6,098 nt of DNA, from contig DLHV01000069.1 of the NCBI GenBank assembly GCA_002483395.1, positions 1-6,098 of the forward strand, written 5' to 3'. Position 1 is the first letter of the stretch. Each line of letters opens with the position of its first letter. Under the pieces are notes generated by a model, which did no database searches, had not been told where the DNA came from, and saw only the letters and a program-made list of their open reading frames with translations. This stretch comes from Chloracidobacterium sp. UBA7659 (lineage in GTDB: Bacteria > Acidobacteriota > Blastocatellia > Pyrinomonadales > Pyrinomonadaceae). The position numbers and the translations under genes are program-made. This document shows, one piece after another, positions 4,395 to 6,098 of this stretch.

Positions 4395-6098
4395 TCAGCT
4401 TCCGTTCGGCGTCAGATACGTATAACTTTCCGCCTGGTTTTCGTAAAACTCGATCAGGTCGTTGCCTTCCTTTGTTGAAAGCTGGCCATCCTTGATCCTC
4501 GCCATAACGGCGCGTCGAAACTGGTCGTGCAACTGCACCGCGTCGAAGCGAACGGCCATCAATGCATCGGCCAGCGTCGCTCCGTAGATCACCTTCTTTA
4601 TGATATGTCCGTCTTCGCCAATAAAAATATGTGCTTCGTGCGGAACGCCGAACAGATTATGGTTGTTTCCCATAACTTCCTGGTACGCGCCGACCAGCAT
4701 CATGGCCAGATAATATGGTTCATTTTTTACCAGCTTGTGAAGCTCAAGCACGGGTTTGACATCGTGAAGATCCACGAATTTATCAATGATACCGTCAGAA
4801 TCACAGGTAATGTCACATAGCGTAGCATATTCTGTCGGCTTTTTGTTGAGTTTATGTATCGGCATGATCGGAAAGAGCTGTTCGAGAGCCCAATTGTCCG
4901 GCATCGACCTGAAAACAGAGAAGTTAGCAAGATATTTAGCGCACATCAAATGCCGTAATTCATCAAATTCTTCGGCGACGTATTTTTTTAATTGGGCGAA
5001 CTGATCGGCCTTTTCGCACACGTCCCAAAACAGAACTTCGCCTTTTCCCTTGTCTTCGAGCGTGATCAGGCCTAGGTTGAACATCGTAAAGAGCTCATCC
5101 CGGTTCTCGATCGCATCGTGGTAATACTCGCGGTAATTCTTGGCGTTTATCGTTTCGCGAAGATCGTGCAATTCGCGGACGACTTGCGGATCGTCTTTTT
5201 CGATCTCTATCGGCGTCAGGTCTTCAACGATCGTTTCAATCTCGTCCTGAATGTTCGTCACCAACATGGCGTGATAGGCCGAAAGGTATCTGCCCGATTC
5301 CTGGATGATCGTCGGGTGCGGGACATTTTCGTCGTCGCAGACGGTTTTGATAACGTAAATAACGTCGTTCGCAAACTCGCGTGCGTTGTAATTTGCCGAC
5401 GATTCGAACGATGTCCGCGAACCGTCGTAATCGACTGCCATGCCGCCGCCGACGTCAAGGTAATCGATCGGGATTCCCATTTGCCTGATCTTCGAATACG
5501 TCCGGGCGGCTTCCTTCATAGCATTCTTGATCCGCTTGATGTCGGTAAGCTGAGAGCCGATGTGAAAATGAAGCAGCTTGAGCATGTCTATCCTGTCAGC
5601 TTCCTGAAGCTGACGAATGACATCGAGTATCTCTGTCGTCGTCAGTCCGAATTTTGCCGCCTCACCGCCGGATTTTTCCCATTTGCCCGAGCCTTTCGAA
5701 TAGAGCTTTACGCGAACGCCGAGCATCGGCAGACTCGCCTCCGGGTTTTCGGCCGTCACTTCATCGAGCAGGCTGAACGTATGTTGGAGCTCGCTCATCT
5801 TCTCAATCACGATTACTACGTTCTTTCCCGCCGAGGCACCGGCAAAGGCGAGTTTTACAAAATCACGGTCTTTAAAACCGTTAAGCACGAGGAGGCTGTC
5901 CTTCGATTGCTCAAGCGCCATAGCTGCATAAAGTTCGGCCTTCGATCCGGCTTCGAGCCCAAAGTTATACCGCGAACCTTCGCGCAGGTATTCTTCAATC
6001 ACAGCACGGTTCTGATTTACCTTCATCGGGTAGACACATAAATGGCCGCCTTCGTATTCGAATTCCTTTATGGATTTCTTAAACGCCGTCTGAAGCTT
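4395..6098 (-). CDS. speA: Biosynthetic arginine decarboxylase (5' end beyond right edge)
   Basis: This PLP-dependent enzyme converts arginine to agmatine and CO2, the first step of the agmatine route to putrescine. The frame stays open to the window edge. The 24 codons before the ATG at 6026 read on as conserved family sequence (EYEGGHLCVYPMKVNQ, compare YFLVYPIKVNQ in E. coli SpeA), so that ATG is internal and roughly 100 N-terminal residues are missing. Of 567 visible residues, Lys26 in PMKVNQ is the PLP lysine, followed by GLEAGSKAEL, LLHFHIGSQ (175-183), the phosphate-binding DVGGG (215-219), ESGR (267-270) and ITCDSDG with the catalytic Cys432 region contributed across the dimer. VGAYQEVMGNNHNLFG and a YTYL end are also typical. 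The distance from the PLP lysine to the C-terminus (541 residues) is close to that of the E. coli enzyme. It heads the tight run speA, zinc-ribbon, synthase. Confidence 0.95.
   Translation of the reverse strand, partial: KLQTAFKKSIKEFEYEGGHLCVYPMKVNQNRAVIEEYLREGSRYNFGLEAGSKAELYAAMALEQSKDSLLVLNGFKDRDFVKLAFAGASAGKNVVIVIEKMSELQHTFSLLDEVTAENPEASLPMLGVRVKLYSKGSGKWEKSGGEAAKFGLTTTEILDVIRQLQEADRIDMLKLLHFHIGSQLTDIKRIKNAMKEAARTYSKIRQMGIPIDYLDVGGGMAVDYDGSRTSFESSANYNAREFANDVIYVIKTVCDDENVPHPTIIQESGRYLSAYHAMLVTNIQDEIETIVEDLTPIEIEKDDPQVVRELHDLRETINAKNYREYYHDAIENRDELFTMFNLGLITLEDKGKGEVLFWDVCEKADQFAQLKKYVAEEFDELRHLMCAKYLANFSVFRSMPDNWALEQLFPIMPIHKLNKKPTEYATLCDITCDSDGIIDKFVDLHDVKPVLELHKLVKNEPYYLAMMLVGAYQEVMGNNHNLFGVPHEAHIFIGEDGHIIKKVIYGATLADALMAVRFDAVQLHDQFRRAVMARIKDGQLSTKEGNDLIEFYENQAESYTYLTPNGS

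Noticed and set aside
6024..6026. ATG at 6026 as the speA start
   Set aside because: The codons upstream are in frame and match the family up to the PLP lysine motif. Starting here would begin one residue before that lysine and remove an essential part of the fold.
5118..6041. 307-codon plus-strand open frame
   Set aside because: It is wholly antisense to the well-conserved speA coding sequence and its translation matches nothing recognisable.

Overview
All genes supported in this window lie on the minus strand. Read in transcription order, from right to left, they are: a partial biosynthetic arginine decarboxylase (speA), a small zinc-ribbon protein, a deoxyhypusine-synthase-family protein, an agmatinase (speB), a 315-bp gap holding an inverted-repeat element, a one-PDZ HtrA/Deg serine protease, and the N-terminal third of a PAS plus sigma-54-activator regulator. 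No rRNA, tRNA or CRISPR array was seen.

Region 2061-6098 is a polyamine locus. SpeA turns arginine into agmatine and SpeB turns agmatine into putrescine and urea. The deoxyhypusine-synthase relative is the likely consumer of a polyamine product, for example by transferring an aminobutyl group to make homospermidine. It keeps the Schiff-base lysine but has Gln-Asn where the eukaryotic enzyme has Lys-His. A zinc-ribbon protein of unknown role sits between speA and the synthase with very short spacings, so those three genes look like one operon. An inverted repeat with a terminator-like hairpin and a T7 tract separates the synthase gene from speB.

Region 1746-2060 is non-coding. It contains a 111-bp element bounded by perfect 15-bp inverted repeats (MITE-like), a 16-bp AT-rich palindrome, and the leader of the protease gene.

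The composition is not uniform. From about 1300 to the right edge the DNA is moderately GC with mixed third codon positions. I infer an Acidobacteriota/Blastocatellia-like genome from gene content and style, with modest confidence. From about 1270 to the left edge the DNA is strongly GC-rich with about 90% G/C third positions and looks proteobacterial, probably betaproteobacterial. The switch falls inside the protease reading frame, near the catalytic Asp codon, and leaves a full-length, plausible protein. The window is therefore either an assembly or cloning chimera joined in a conserved stretch, or a true recombinant gene. Links made across that point, such as regulator with polyamine locus, should be treated with caution. 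The right edge coincides exactly with a HindIII site (AAGCTT), which may mark a clone end.
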